From Anaerolineales bacterium UBA6055 (GTDB taxonomy: Bacteria; Chloroflexota; Anaerolineae; Aggregatilineales; Phototrophicaceae), in NCBI GenBank assembly GCA_002428985.1, contig DIYL01000002.1, positions 310,001 through 374,000 of the forward strand: a stretch of 64,000 nt of DNA, read 5' to 3'. A program made the translations under genes and the position numbers. Every line of letters begins with the position of its first letter. Position 1 is the first letter of the stretch. Below, one piece after another: positions 17,773-26,741 of this stretch. Below the pieces are notes generated by a model that did not search any database, was not told the DNA's origin, and saw nothing but the letters and a program-made list of their open reading frames with translations.

Positions 17773-18831
17773 TTAGATCGAAACGGTAATGCCAATATCT
17801 TCCAACCATTTTTGGTATTCAATTAGGGGCAAGTCAGCTGGACGCAGAGGTAGCTCTGTTTTCGTCCAAAATGGTGGCAAGAGCCAGGGTCGCTGACCCT
17901 CTACGATAATTCGATCTTGCTCACGAAGTGTATCTTGCAAGTCCTCAAACTCGTCGTTCCACGCAGGTTGGTCGAAATCGTAGTTGCGTGAAGATCCCCA
18001 AAAAGTAAGCGTCTTGTTGTAGCGCACAGGACACACAACTTGCCAAATAAGGGTTGTTTGGTTTGACCCTTCTGCGGATATGTTGAAGTGAATGGCATTG
18101 GGAATACCAACTGTTGTGCGTATGTGGACATGACGCATTTCGTCTGCTTCATCTTGTTCAGCAATCGTAGCGTTGTTGGGTTGCATCATGTCTATGTCGA
18201 CTACCAATGATGCACCATTGCGAGTTACTTGGTGATCAGGTGGCTCCGGATGTTCGCGACTGCCTACTAGACCCTCGTGCACCCACGGTCCGTGTGTATC
18301 ATCAAGCGCCGCCATAATCACTCTAGGTGCAGAAGCCTGCCACGCTGGATAAGTGCGTAACGGACCAGACATAAACTCCGGACTTTCAACGTCAGGCAGT
18401 TCAGGTATGTCATGTGCAGATTCGTTGTCCAAACACACCCACAACAACCCATATCGTTCTTGAACTGTATAGCTGTTTACAAATGCATTGGTAGGAATTT
18501 CACGATCAGATCCAAGCTGGGGTATATCCACACATTGACCATTTTTTGCATAAGTCCACCCGTGGTAAGGACACATAATACACTGACCATGTCCATCAAT
18601 ATTGCGAATCTCGCCAGCTGACAGCTGTGCTTGAAAATGCCGACAAACATCATCTAATGCAACCCAGTCACCGTTTAGGCAAGCAACTACAAGTGGTGTT
18701 TCTAGTAGTTCAACAGCGATGAGTGATTGTTTTTTTGCATCCTCAATACGTGCAATTGGATGCCAGAACGGTCGCATTCCCGCATAATATGATTCAATTG
18801 CCTCTGCAGATGGTTTGAATTCGTGTACCAT
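17773..18831 (-). CDS. Rieske non-heme iron oxygenase, alpha subunit
   Basis: 352 residues. The Rieske [2Fe-2S] ligands are C63-R-H65 and C87-P-Y-H90. The mononuclear-iron motif is D177-D-T-H180-G-P-W-V-H185, the usual D-x2-H-x4-H. The size and short C-domain are like vanillate O-demethylase and other ring-hydroxylating or demethylating enzymes. It follows the peptide-type importer permeases by 19 bases on the same strand, so it probably acts on the imported compound, hydroxylating or demethylating it with O2. No ferredoxin or reductase partner is nearby. Confidence 0.93.
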   Translation of the reverse strand: MVHEFKPSAEAIESYYAGMRPFWHPIARIEDAKKQSLIAVELLETPLVVACLNGDWVALDDVCRHFQAQLSAGEIRNIDGHGQCIMCPYHGWTYAKNGQCVDIPQLGSDREIPTNAFVNSYTVQERYGLLWVCLDNESAHDIPELPDVESPEFMSGPLRTYPAWQASAPRVIMAALDDTHGPWVHEGLVGSREHPEPPDHQVTRNGASLVVDIDMMQPNNATIAEQDEADEMRHVHIRTTVGIPNAIHFNISAEGSNQTTLIWQVVCPVRYNKTLTFWGSSRNYDFDQPAWNDEFEDLQDTLREQDRIIVEGQRPWLLPPFWTKTELPLRPADLPLIEYQKWLEDIGITVSI

Positions 18832-18850
18832 AGCACATTCTCTCTATCAC

Positions 18851-19858
18851 TTAAGTAGCTTTGCGCAAACGCGGGTCAATTACATGATACAATACATCAA
18901 CCAGCAGATTCATGAGCACATAGGCTAATGCCACGAAGATAATACCTCCCTGAACGACAGAATAATCACGTTCAAGGATACCGTCCAATAGCCACATACC
19001 CATACCGGGATATGAAAACACCCGTTCAGTAATTACAGCACCACCAAGCAATGCTCCAAATTGAAGACCTTGCAAAGTGATAATCGGCAACATCGCATTG
19101 CGCATAGCATGTTTCCAGATAACGGACCGTTGATATAGTCCTTTTGCTCTTGCTGTTCTTATGTAATCTGACCGAATAACTTCCAACATTGCCGAACGAG
19201 TCAATCGCGCGACAAAACCGGCTGATGTTAAGCCGATGGTGATTGCCGGTAAAGCTAAATGTCGCAAATAGCTCCCCAGAGCTTCCCAGTTACCAGTTAT
19301 TATATGGTCAATAAGCATGAAATTCGTGATGGTCTCATAATCTATGCCAACACCTATACGCCCACTGGTAGGAGTCAGTTTGAGATTAACGGAGAATATA
19401 ATGATGAACATAATTCCTACCCAAAATATTGGGAGGGATAACCCTAAAATCGAAAGGGTTCGCACCAAATAGTCAACAAGGCGGTTTTCGACAACGACAG
19501 ATATAACGCCAGCACCAACACCGATCACTGTGCTGACGACAAGTGCGACAAGTGCGAGCTCAATCGTTGGTGGCATACGTTCAAAGATCATGCGGCGAAT
19601 GGGCACACCAGAACTCATCGTAAGCCCGAGATCACCACGTACCAAATTCGACATGAAGTTTACATATTGCTCCGTAATCGGCTTGTTTAATCCCCAGACA
19701 GCTTCAACACGTGCAAGTTGTTCCTTATCCATGACTTGATTTTGCACGGTCTCGATTGGATTACCCGGAACGATCCGTAATGCAAGAAATGTCATACTCG
19801 AGACAGCCCACAGGACAATAGGCAACCAGATGAGTCGTTGGATTAAATACTGAACCAT
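18851..19858 (-). CDS. peptide/opine ABC transporter permease (DppB-type)
   Basis: 335 residues with six membrane segments. The N-terminal LIQRLIWLPIVLWAVSSMTF and the loop YIRTARAKGLYQRSVIWKHA match DppB/OppB subunits. It is the third gene of the importer set, 17 bases after the DppC-type gene and followed by the Rieske oxygenase. No ATPase genes (DppD/DppF type) are in the set. Confidence 0.94.
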   Translation of the reverse strand: MVQYLIQRLIWLPIVLWAVSSMTFLALRIVPGNPIETVQNQVMDKEQLARVEAVWGLNKPITEQYVNFMSNLVRGDLGLTMSSGVPIRRMIFERMPPTIELALVALVVSTVIGVGAGVISVVVENRLVDYLVRTLSILGLSLPIFWVGIMFIIIFSVNLKLTPTSGRIGVGIDYETITNFMLIDHIITGNWEALGSYLRHLALPAITIGLTSAGFVARLTRSAMLEVIRSDYIRTARAKGLYQRSVIWKHAMRNAMLPIITLQGLQFGALLGGAVITERVFSYPGMGMWLLDGILERDYSVVQGGIIFVALAYVLMNLLVDVLYHVIDPRLRKAT

Positions 19859-19875
19859 AATCGTGCTCTTAAAAT

Positions 19876-20781
19876 CTAACTCTGATTACGTAGTTTAGGG
19901 TCAAGATGATCTCGTAAACCGTCGCCAATATAATTCACACTGACAACTGTGATCGTGATGACAATACCCGGGAAGAGTGGTACATGTGGCGCATCAAAAA
20001 TCAGACGCTGCCCTTCTGCAACCATCATACCCCAGTCAGGTGTCCCTGTTTCGACTCCCAATCCAATAAAATTCAATGCTGATGCAGTACTGATTGCAAC
20101 GGCAAGCATTGCGGTCGCTTGTACAATAATAGGAGGAATCATATTGGGTACGATGTGTCTCCAAATAATATGACGATGTTTGGCACCTAAAGACTGTGCT
20201 GCTACCACATACTCCTCATGTGCTAACGTAATGACAATCGAGCGCACTAGACGCGCAAAAATTGGCACCATCGAAAAACCGATAGCAACAGTTACATTGA
20301 GTTGCCCCACGCCCAATGTTGCTACAATTAGAATGGCTAGCAAAATCGACGGAAAACTCAACATGACATCCATAAGTCGCATCAAGATTGCATCTAGGTT
20401 GCCTTGTACATAACCGCTAATTGTGCCAATGATTAACCCGGCAATGAGGGAGCTGATGACAGCAGCAAAGCTTGCCGACAAAATCGGTTGTCCCCCATGA
20501 ATAACTCTTGAAAACACATCACGTCCGAGCTGATCGGTTCCAAAGAGATGCTCCGCCGATGGCGTGGCAAATCGATTTTTGACATTTCGTTCCATTGGAT
20601 CAAAGGGGGCTACCACAGATGCAAAAATAGTTGACAAAATAATTATGGTGAACACAACGCCACCCACAATCGCAATATCATATTGCCGCCAAAATTTATA
20701 CAAACGAGACAAACTTCGTTGACGATGAAGTCCGTCTTGTTGGGATTGAGACTGTAGCGTTACTATCTCATGTGATGTCAT
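19876..20781 (-). CDS. peptide/opine ABC transporter permease (DppC-type)
   Basis: 301 residues. The segment AEHLFGTDQLGRDVFSRVIHG is the OppC-type N-terminal signature and the loop YVVAAQSLGAKHRHIIWRHI contacts the ATPase. Six membrane helices are predicted. It follows the binding protein after 67 bases that hold a strong hairpin (20800-20833). Confidence 0.94.
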   Translation of the reverse strand: MTSHEIVTLQSQSQQDGLHRQRSLSRLYKFWRQYDIAIVGGVVFTIIILSTIFASVVAPFDPMERNVKNRFATPSAEHLFGTDQLGRDVFSRVIHGGQPILSASFAAVISSLIAGLIIGTISGYVQGNLDAILMRLMDVMLSFPSILLAILIVATLGVGQLNVTVAIGFSMVPIFARLVRSIVITLAHEEYVVAAQSLGAKHRHIIWRHIVPNMIPPIIVQATAMLAVAISTASALNFIGLGVETGTPDWGMMVAEGQRLIFDAPHVPLFPGIVITITVVSVNYIGDGLRDHLDPKLRNQS

Positions 20782-20799
20782 GATTATCTATTTGCATAG

Positions 20800-20833
20800 T
20801 AGAAGGCTTCATTACTGTGAATGAAGCCCTCTA
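20800..20833 (-). promoter_or_regulatory. intercistronic hairpin between binding protein and permease
   Basis: A 14-bp stem with one mismatch (TAGAAGGCTTCATT at 20800-20813 against AATGAAGCCCTCTA at 20820-20833) encloses a 6-base loop. It lies between the binding-protein stop and the DppC-type start, a place where such hairpins protect the upstream mRNA and limit read-through so that binding protein exceeds permease. A similar arrangement is at 39349-39374. Confidence 0.65.
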
Positions 20834-20848
20834 ATTGAACAGTAGTTT

Positions 20849-22417
20849 TTATTGTGATAGCCAGACGCCACGCAAGTTAATGCGTCCAGCGGAGGTAGCA
20901 AATGTTTCAACATTCTGCACATCGCTACTGACAAAAATTGGTGGTGTCAGATAGCCAATATAGATGTATGGCATTTCTTCAAGTAGCAAAGATTGGAACT
21001 CAGCATAGATTTCAGCACGTTCTGCCGGATCTGCTGTGGCAATCCCATTACCAATCAATCCGTCAATTTCTTCGGCAGTGTCTAGTGCTTGATGTTGCGT
21101 TTGACTACCATCTGCTCCGTCAAGCGCCATCAAAATTGCCTTACCATGTGGGTCAGGAACAAATGTTGAGCGTTGGTTAATGCTAAGTTGGGTCGTGCCA
21201 TCACCGACTTTACCCCAGAATGAGCCTGTATCAAGGCGATCAAGCGTCACGTCGAAGCCAACTGCTTCAAGGTCAGCCGCAATCAATTCTGCTAATTGGG
21301 GCCAGAAGCGGTTATTTTCAAATGCAAGGTCAATCGCAATTGGTGTTTCAACACCGGCTTCTGCGATTAGTTCCATCGCACGCTCTGGATCATAGACACT
21401 AATCTCACGTCCTGCTTCGTCAAACCCTAGATCAAGCGGACCAATTAAACTGGCTGGCATCTCTGCGAAACCTTCCAATCCAACCTCAATCAAGATTTCA
21501 CGATCGAGCGCATAATTAACAGCCTGACGAATGAGCACGTTATCAAGTGGTGGCTGAATCGCACTGGCACCAATAAACAAATTAACCAATGGTGCACCGA
21601 CCTCAACACGAATGCTATCAGATTCCTGTAGGCGCGCAACAGAGGTGAACGGCGCATATAGCGTCATATCGATTTCACCAGCTTCAAGAGCTGCAAGAAT
21701 AGATGCCTCATCAGGGAAAGCGCGAATCACGACCTCGTCAAGATACGGACGACCTGCCCAGTAGTCTTCGTTAGCTACGATAACAGCTTCTTGCCCGGGA
21801 ACAAAACGCTCAATCTTGAAAGGACCGGCCATCGCCATATTGAGCCCGACCTCGGTGCCAAATTCATCCAGCGCCTTAGGGCTAATAATTGCGCCATCTG
21901 GACGTGATAGAACGAGAAGCTGAGTCGCATTAGGTTCAACCAATGTCAGTTGAACAGTATATTCGTCGATTGCTTCAATAGATTCCCAGTTGGCGGTTCC
22001 TTGATTGGAATACATATACATGCCTTCGATGAAGCTTGGATCATCTGCGTTGATTGGACGTGACATACTACGAACAACAGCTTCTGCATTCACAGGCTCG
22101 CCATCGTGGAAGACCATACCTTCGCGAATGTTGAAGGTGTAAACGAGTCCATCTTCAGAGATTTCCCAAGATTCTGCTAAACCGGGGATCGCCTCACCTG
22201 TTTCGAAATCCGCACGGACCAAGCCTTCGCCAATCGAGTCGATAACGTGGACGCCGCCAAACCCATGCCAGAATCCAATATCAAATGAATCACCCATTGA
22301 TTCTGCACCGAAGACCAATGTACCGCCATATTGTTCATCTTGTGCAGATGTTGTTCCCAGTAGAGTGGTGAAAATGGCTATGACGAGGAAATAAGAAAAA
22401 GTGCGTAGCTTTGACAT
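20849..22417 (-). CDS. ABC transporter substrate-binding protein (family 5, peptide/opine type)
   Basis: 522 residues with a signal peptide (MSKLRTFSYFLVIAIFTTLLGTTSA-Q, likely cut after Ala). GLVRADFETGEAIPGLAESW and YTFNIREGMVFHDGEPVNAE are the family 5 (DppA/OppA) core. No lipobox cysteine is present. It is the first gene of the importer set with two permeases and a Rieske oxygenase, so the ligand may be an aromatic or amine rather than a peptide (inference). Confidence 0.95.
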   Translation of the reverse strand: MSKLRTFSYFLVIAIFTTLLGTTSAQDEQYGGTLVFGAESMGDSFDIGFWHGFGGVHVIDSIGEGLVRADFETGEAIPGLAESWEISEDGLVYTFNIREGMVFHDGEPVNAEAVVRSMSRPINADDPSFIEGMYMYSNQGTANWESIEAIDEYTVQLTLVEPNATQLLVLSRPDGAIISPKALDEFGTEVGLNMAMAGPFKIERFVPGQEAVIVANEDYWAGRPYLDEVVIRAFPDEASILAALEAGEIDMTLYAPFTSVARLQESDSIRVEVGAPLVNLFIGASAIQPPLDNVLIRQAVNYALDREILIEVGLEGFAEMPASLIGPLDLGFDEAGREISVYDPERAMELIAEAGVETPIAIDLAFENNRFWPQLAELIAADLEAVGFDVTLDRLDTGSFWGKVGDGTTQLSINQRSTFVPDPHGKAILMALDGADGSQTQHQALDTAEEIDGLIGNGIATADPAERAEIYAEFQSLLLEEMPYIYIGYLTPPIFVSSDVQNVETFATSAGRINLRGVWLSQ

Positions 22418-22590
22418 AAATAACCTCTCTAATATTAAACAAAAAAGATTGTGAAACTATTTTATATGATACACATCTACTTTATTCGATACTTTATACA
22501 TTGTGTACAGAATATCGACAGTTTGTCCATTACATATGTACATTATATCCATTGTTAACGCATTTTCAAAATTTTGATTGTAATATCCAG
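22418..22590 (-). promoter_or_regulatory. upstream region of the peptide-type importer operon
   Basis: 173 AT-rich bases before the binding-protein ATG form the only sizeable gap in the minus-strand series between 37.0 and 17.8 kb. They contain two TGTACA palindromes (22504-22509 and 22537-22542) that recur in the regulator and second importer upstream regions. No clear terminator for the upstream aldo/keto reductase gene is visible, so read-through is possible. Confidence 0.4.
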
Positions 22591-23565
22591 CTAAATGCGG
22601 TTGATCCGAGCCATATCTAGCTTGTAGATTTGATCGTCAGATAGGTCAATAGACAACGCGTTGATGTTTTCCTTAAGTTGCTCCACGGAGTCTACTCCAA
22701 TTACTGGAACAATGGGTAATTTATGTTGATACATCCATGCAAGCACAATTTGATTTTCAGTTGTCTGATGGATTTGTGCAATATCACTGAGGGTTTTCAA
22801 CTGAATTGCTAAATGTCGCGATTGGAATTGTGACAGTATCGAACGTACGTTCTGCGACCCATATACGCCACCAATCAGCGGTGAATAGGCTAGTAATGAG
22901 ATGGCAGTTGATTTGCAATAATCTACAAGTTCGTCACTTACAGCTACTTGTGGCGCAAATGTCGCACCAATCCTTGGGTGAAGGTAAGTATATTTCTGTT
23001 GAACACAAACAAATGGCGTAAAGCTGTGCAGTTCTGCTAATAAGTTAGCCTGTGCAAGGCGCCAAGCTGCAATATTACTGGCACCAATATATCTAACTTT
23101 GCCCGATGTTATCAAATGTTGAAAGGCCTTGAGTGTTTCCTCCAGCGGTGTCAATCGATCATCAACATGCGCATAGTAAAGGTCGATCGTATCGCATTGT
23201 AACCGTTGAAGTGATTTTTCGCATTCAGTAATAATTTGCTGGGCAGTGAGTCTTGGTTGATCTTCATGAAGATGCTCATGCCCACGATGTAAAATACCAC
23301 CCACTTTAGTCGCTACAAACATCTTATGACGACAGTTTCGTGATTGCATCCAATTGCCTATGACGGTTTCGCTTTCCCCGCCATCGAAACCATCAATCCA
23401 TCCAGCATATATATTTGCTGTATCCAAGAAAGTTCCATCAGCTGAAAGATACGCATCCAAAATGGCGAATGATGTTTCCATATCGAGTGTGCTGCCAAAT
23501 AACATAGTGCCCAGACATATTGCGCTGACATGCTCGGCTGTTGTACCCAATTGTACCGTTTTCAT
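22591..23565 (-). CDS. aldo/keto reductase
   Basis: 324 residues of a TIM-barrel NAD(P)H-dependent reductase. The N-terminal FLDTANIYAGW carries the catalytic Asp and Tyr; the Lys is in KMFVATKVGG and the His in TIDLYYAHVDD. The phosphate-binding end VPVIGVDSVEQLKENINAL is present. The last gene of the long minus-strand catabolic run, 18 bases after the LLM enzyme gene. It probably reduces or oxidises a sugar or aldehyde intermediate. Confidence 0.93.
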   Translation of the reverse strand: MKTVQLGTTAEHVSAICLGTMLFGSTLDMETSFAILDAYLSADGTFLDTANIYAGWIDGFDGGESETVIGNWMQSRNCRHKMFVATKVGGILHRGHEHLHEDQPRLTAQQIITECEKSLQRLQCDTIDLYYAHVDDRLTPLEETLKAFQHLITSGKVRYIGASNIAAWRLAQANLLAELHSFTPFVCVQQKYTYLHPRIGATFAPQVAVSDELVDYCKSTAISLLAYSPLIGGVYGSQNVRSILSQFQSRHLAIQLKTLSDIAQIHQTTENQIVLAWMYQHKLPIVPVIGVDSVEQLKENINALSIDLSDDQIYKLDMARINRI

Positions 23566-23583
23566 CCGTCGCCCTATTCGTTA

Positions 23584-24504
23584 TCAGGAAATCTGAGGAA
23601 TGACTTGATCGATAAACTGGTGTATCCCATCAAATTTGGGTTCATCAACAAAAGATAAAATGAACAAGTCCACACCAATGGCAACATATGCCTCAAGCTG
23701 AGAGATAATCATATCTTGTGTACCAACAAGCGCGACATCCCCCTCCCAAATAGGATAGGTGGAAAGCTGTTTTTGTGCGTTTTCTTCTGTATCTGCCATA
23801 CTTACAACGCCCATCCATGTTTTGCGGATAGATGAGGGATCACGTTGGTACTCGTCGCAGTATGACTTCAGAATATCAAGCTTACGTTTGTATTCTGAGG
23901 GTGGCACGCCGGGCAGATTCCACCAGTCTGCATGTTGAGCAACGACACGCATCGTTAGTTGTACACCACCACCACCGACCATAATTGGTGGAGTCGGATT
24001 GGGCTTTGGATTACAAGTAGCGTTGTCCACCTGATAATACTGCCCAGCATAACTAACCGTATCATCGGTTGAATCCCACATCTTCTTTAGAATCTGTACA
24101 GTTTCTGACATCTGAGCAATTCGTGTGGAGGCTTTCGGAAATTCGTAGTTATATGCTAAGTATTCATCTTTTTTCCAACCTGCGCCAATACCCATAATGA
24201 ATCGACCATCAGAGAGTTGTTGTAACGTCGCACCCATTTTGGCTAGAAGTGCAGGATTTCGGAAACTCTGGCTAAGTACACATGTACCGAAATATAAAGA
24301 CGGGTACAAAGCTGACAGATAGCTTATTGCTGTGAGTGCTTCGGGAATGTCTTGTTGACCGTCTTGTAAATGATCGGGTATCCATGCAGAGTGGAAATGC
24401 CCATCAATGATGTTTAAACCCGATTTGACGTGCTGAACATAGTCTGATGTATCGACTGGTGATCGTTGATCCCCTGTCGGGAGCATCCAGCCAAAATCCG
24501 CCAT
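23584..24504 (-). CDS. LLM-class flavin-dependent oxidoreductase
   Basis: 306 residues of the luciferase-like monooxygenase/F420-reductase fold. ISYLSALYPSLYFGTCVLSQSFRNP and GRFIMGIGAGWKKDEY are core signatures, and MVGGGGVQLTMRVVAQHADWWN is the second typical block. The cofactor may be F420 or FMN; the sequence alone does not decide. The gene starts 3 bases after the stop of the glycosidase-like gene, in the middle of the catabolic run. Confidence 0.92.
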   Translation of the reverse strand: MADFGWMLPTGDQRSPVDTSDYVQHVKSGLNIIDGHFHSAWIPDHLQDGQQDIPEALTAISYLSALYPSLYFGTCVLSQSFRNPALLAKMGATLQQLSDGRFIMGIGAGWKKDEYLAYNYEFPKASTRIAQMSETVQILKKMWDSTDDTVSYAGQYYQVDNATCNPKPNPTPPIMVGGGGVQLTMRVVAQHADWWNLPGVPPSEYKRKLDILKSYCDEYQRDPSSIRKTWMGVVSMADTEENAQKQLSTYPIWEGDVALVGTQDMIISQLEAYVAIGVDLFILSFVDEPKFDGIHQFIDQVIPQIS

Positions 24505-24507
24505 AGC

Positions 24508-26718
24508 TTACCCTTTCGTGAGTCGAGCAGATAGGACGACCTTTTTTAGGTTGCTAAATTGGTAAACATCCTGCGAATCGACTGATTCTTCGTTTATGAT
24601 AACGTCGGATAGACCTTTGAGATGTAGACTGACTCCATTTGGCTCTCGATGTCCAGCTACGGTTCTTTCAAAACTCAGGTTGAGTTGCCCATTATCATGA
24701 AACTTGACGTGCAAGCGTATAAACCCAAAAGCAGTCGGCATGTTGTCAACAACAATTTCATCACGCATCCACTCTGCTGGTAAACCGCTTAATAATTCCA
24801 GTGTATCGCCGCGCTCGAAAACTAATAAATTCCGTACCATACGGATAAACTCGACCGAAGCCCAATTATGTGGCATATCGCCAAAATATTGCCCATTGCC
24901 TGTGTGCGTCAGCGACTGTTCCTCACGCCATACACGGGTTGCTGATGCATGATTTGCAAAGTCATACAAATAATCCACTGTTTTATCGGGGCGATTCGCA
25001 TATTGCCAAACATGACCAGCAAAAGACGCGTAATATGACCACAAGGAACGATAAGGTAACCAACCTGTTTCTGCTGGAATCCCTTCTTCGTCATCAATTT
25101 GATCAAGCAATTTCAGGAAGTTTGTTACGAGAGAATCATTTGGCTCAAAGATTTCTCCGGGGTAAATCGCCTGACAGAATGCCCATGTTGCCGACTGTGG
25201 CTTGAGGTGATGGTGAATTGGTACTTCGTCAGGATAATTTGGAATCCAATGATGATCTCCACTATCATCAAATCTGATAGGCAAGTAAGGTGTCCCATCA
25301 TCTAGTGTTTTCATATGTTTTGCCGCATGGGTTTTGAAGTCTGCTAAAAGGCTGTTATAGCTCGCTTCAAATTGTTGTGCGTCGTCTTCATACCCTAAGC
25401 GATAAGCCGCCTGCATTGCAGACCTAAGACCGAACAATATCCAAAATGTTGTCGTATATTCGCCACGCTGTCCACCTATGCCACCGTCACCATATGCCAT
25501 CGGCAACAAATTATGGCATGGGTCATCCTCTGGTAATTGACGAGCTTCTTCACGCAGCGTTTCGATGTAGGCGACACCATTTTGGATAATATGCCATAGG
25601 TCACGTAAGCGTTGTTCATCCCCTAATAATTCTGTCTGACGTATCAATGTTGCAATTGAAATTCCCGTTTCTTTAGTATGATGTTCCATCTCATAGATTG
25701 CACCATTTGGGTGAACACGTTTCAGTAATGTATCGATTGCCCGTGATGCTGAGTCTTGGTCGCCGAGGTATTGCACGGCTTCTAAAAAGAAATGTCCATC
25801 CACAACAAATAAGCTCCGGTATACAGTTGCGCCTACTTGATAGACTGGCAAGCCATCCTCAAGTTCACGGGCTTGTAAAATATTCCGTGCACATGAGTTC
25901 AGCATATCCATAATATCTTCATCAGGAACATAGAGTGTTGTTTGGCTGAGATCTAAATTTGTCCAAAACTCTCGTTCCACTTGCAATGCCACTTTTGCCC
26001 ATGATTCATCAAGTTCACTAATCTCTGAATGATTGAGAGGAATCATAATTGCCCCACTGATACTCTCATTGGATTTCAGGGCTTGTAACTTGGTCGATAG
26101 TCCTGTTGCAGTTGAATATCCACGACTGTGGGAGGGGATGAGTGTTTGCGGATAACTCACAAAGGCAACATCGCCGGGGTCAGGGTCGTCTGGGTTCTCG
26201 ATATTGACTTGTGAGATCGATTTCCAAAAATCTAATTCACCGATTGTGCTAGGATCAACACTAAAGATGATATTTGCTGGTGTAGGGGCAGGGGAATGTG
26301 TGCGTCCAACAAAAACCCGATCCCGTTCAACGACATCTATCCGTAGTCCGGTTAATATCTCATCGATATTGCTTTTAGCAGTAATTTTCCATAGAACTAC
26401 GTCTGTACGGTGATCTTGATTATGTTGATGACCAATAGTTTGTAATTCGAGTACAGCATTCGCATACTCGAGTTTTGTTATAACAATGGGAACTTTTGCG
26501 GATTCGGTAACTTGGGTAATGTTAATGAGTGCATCGTTTGTGGCAATGCCAAATTCAAGAATTCGACCAAACTGCCAGACATCCAACAAAGCGGACTGGA
26601 AATCATACAATAATGCGCCATCTTCACGTACCAGTGTTTTGTATGGATCATCAGGGCGGCAAATCGCTGTCCAGACAGATTGAGGTGCATATTTAAAATC
26701 AATTACACGAGTTGTCAT
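24508..26718 (-). CDS. six-hairpin glycosidase-like protein
   Basis: 736 residues without signal peptide. The first about 260 residues look beta-rich. The middle, from about 275 to 600, is helical with repeated aromatic and acidic segments (YRSLFVVDGHFFLEAVQYLGD, YGDGGIGGQRGEYTTTFWILFGL, ETGWLPYRSLWSYYASFAGHVW), typical of (alpha/alpha)6 toroid glycosidases, and the C-terminus is a beta domain with the ELLSGLPAEWM pattern often seen in rhamnosidase- or glucosidase-type proteins. The exact GH family and catalytic acids are not assigned. The neighbours are an M20 gene upstream and the LLM enzyme downstream. Confidence 0.8.
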   Translation of the reverse strand: MTTRVIDFKYAPQSVWTAICRPDDPYKTLVREDGALLYDFQSALLDVWQFGRILEFGIATNDALINITQVTESAKVPIVITKLEYANAVLELQTIGHQHNQDHRTDVVLWKITAKSNIDEILTGLRIDVVERDRVFVGRTHSPAPTPANIIFSVDPSTIGELDFWKSISQVNIENPDDPDPGDVAFVSYPQTLIPSHSRGYSTATGLSTKLQALKSNESISGAIMIPLNHSEISELDESWAKVALQVEREFWTNLDLSQTTLYVPDEDIMDMLNSCARNILQARELEDGLPVYQVGATVYRSLFVVDGHFFLEAVQYLGDQDSASRAIDTLLKRVHPNGAIYEMEHHTKETGISIATLIRQTELLGDEQRLRDLWHIIQNGVAYIETLREEARQLPEDDPCHNLLPMAYGDGGIGGQRGEYTTTFWILFGLRSAMQAAYRLGYEDDAQQFEASYNSLLADFKTHAAKHMKTLDDGTPYLPIRFDDSGDHHWIPNYPDEVPIHHHLKPQSATWAFCQAIYPGEIFEPNDSLVTNFLKLLDQIDDEEGIPAETGWLPYRSLWSYYASFAGHVWQYANRPDKTVDYLYDFANHASATRVWREEQSLTHTGNGQYFGDMPHNWASVEFIRMVRNLLVFERGDTLELLSGLPAEWMRDEIVVDNMPTAFGFIRLHVKFHDNGQLNLSFERTVAGHREPNGVSLHLKGLSDVIINEESVDSQDVYQFSNLKKVVLSARLTKG

Positions 26719-26741
26719 AATTTTTTCCTAAAATAATCGCA

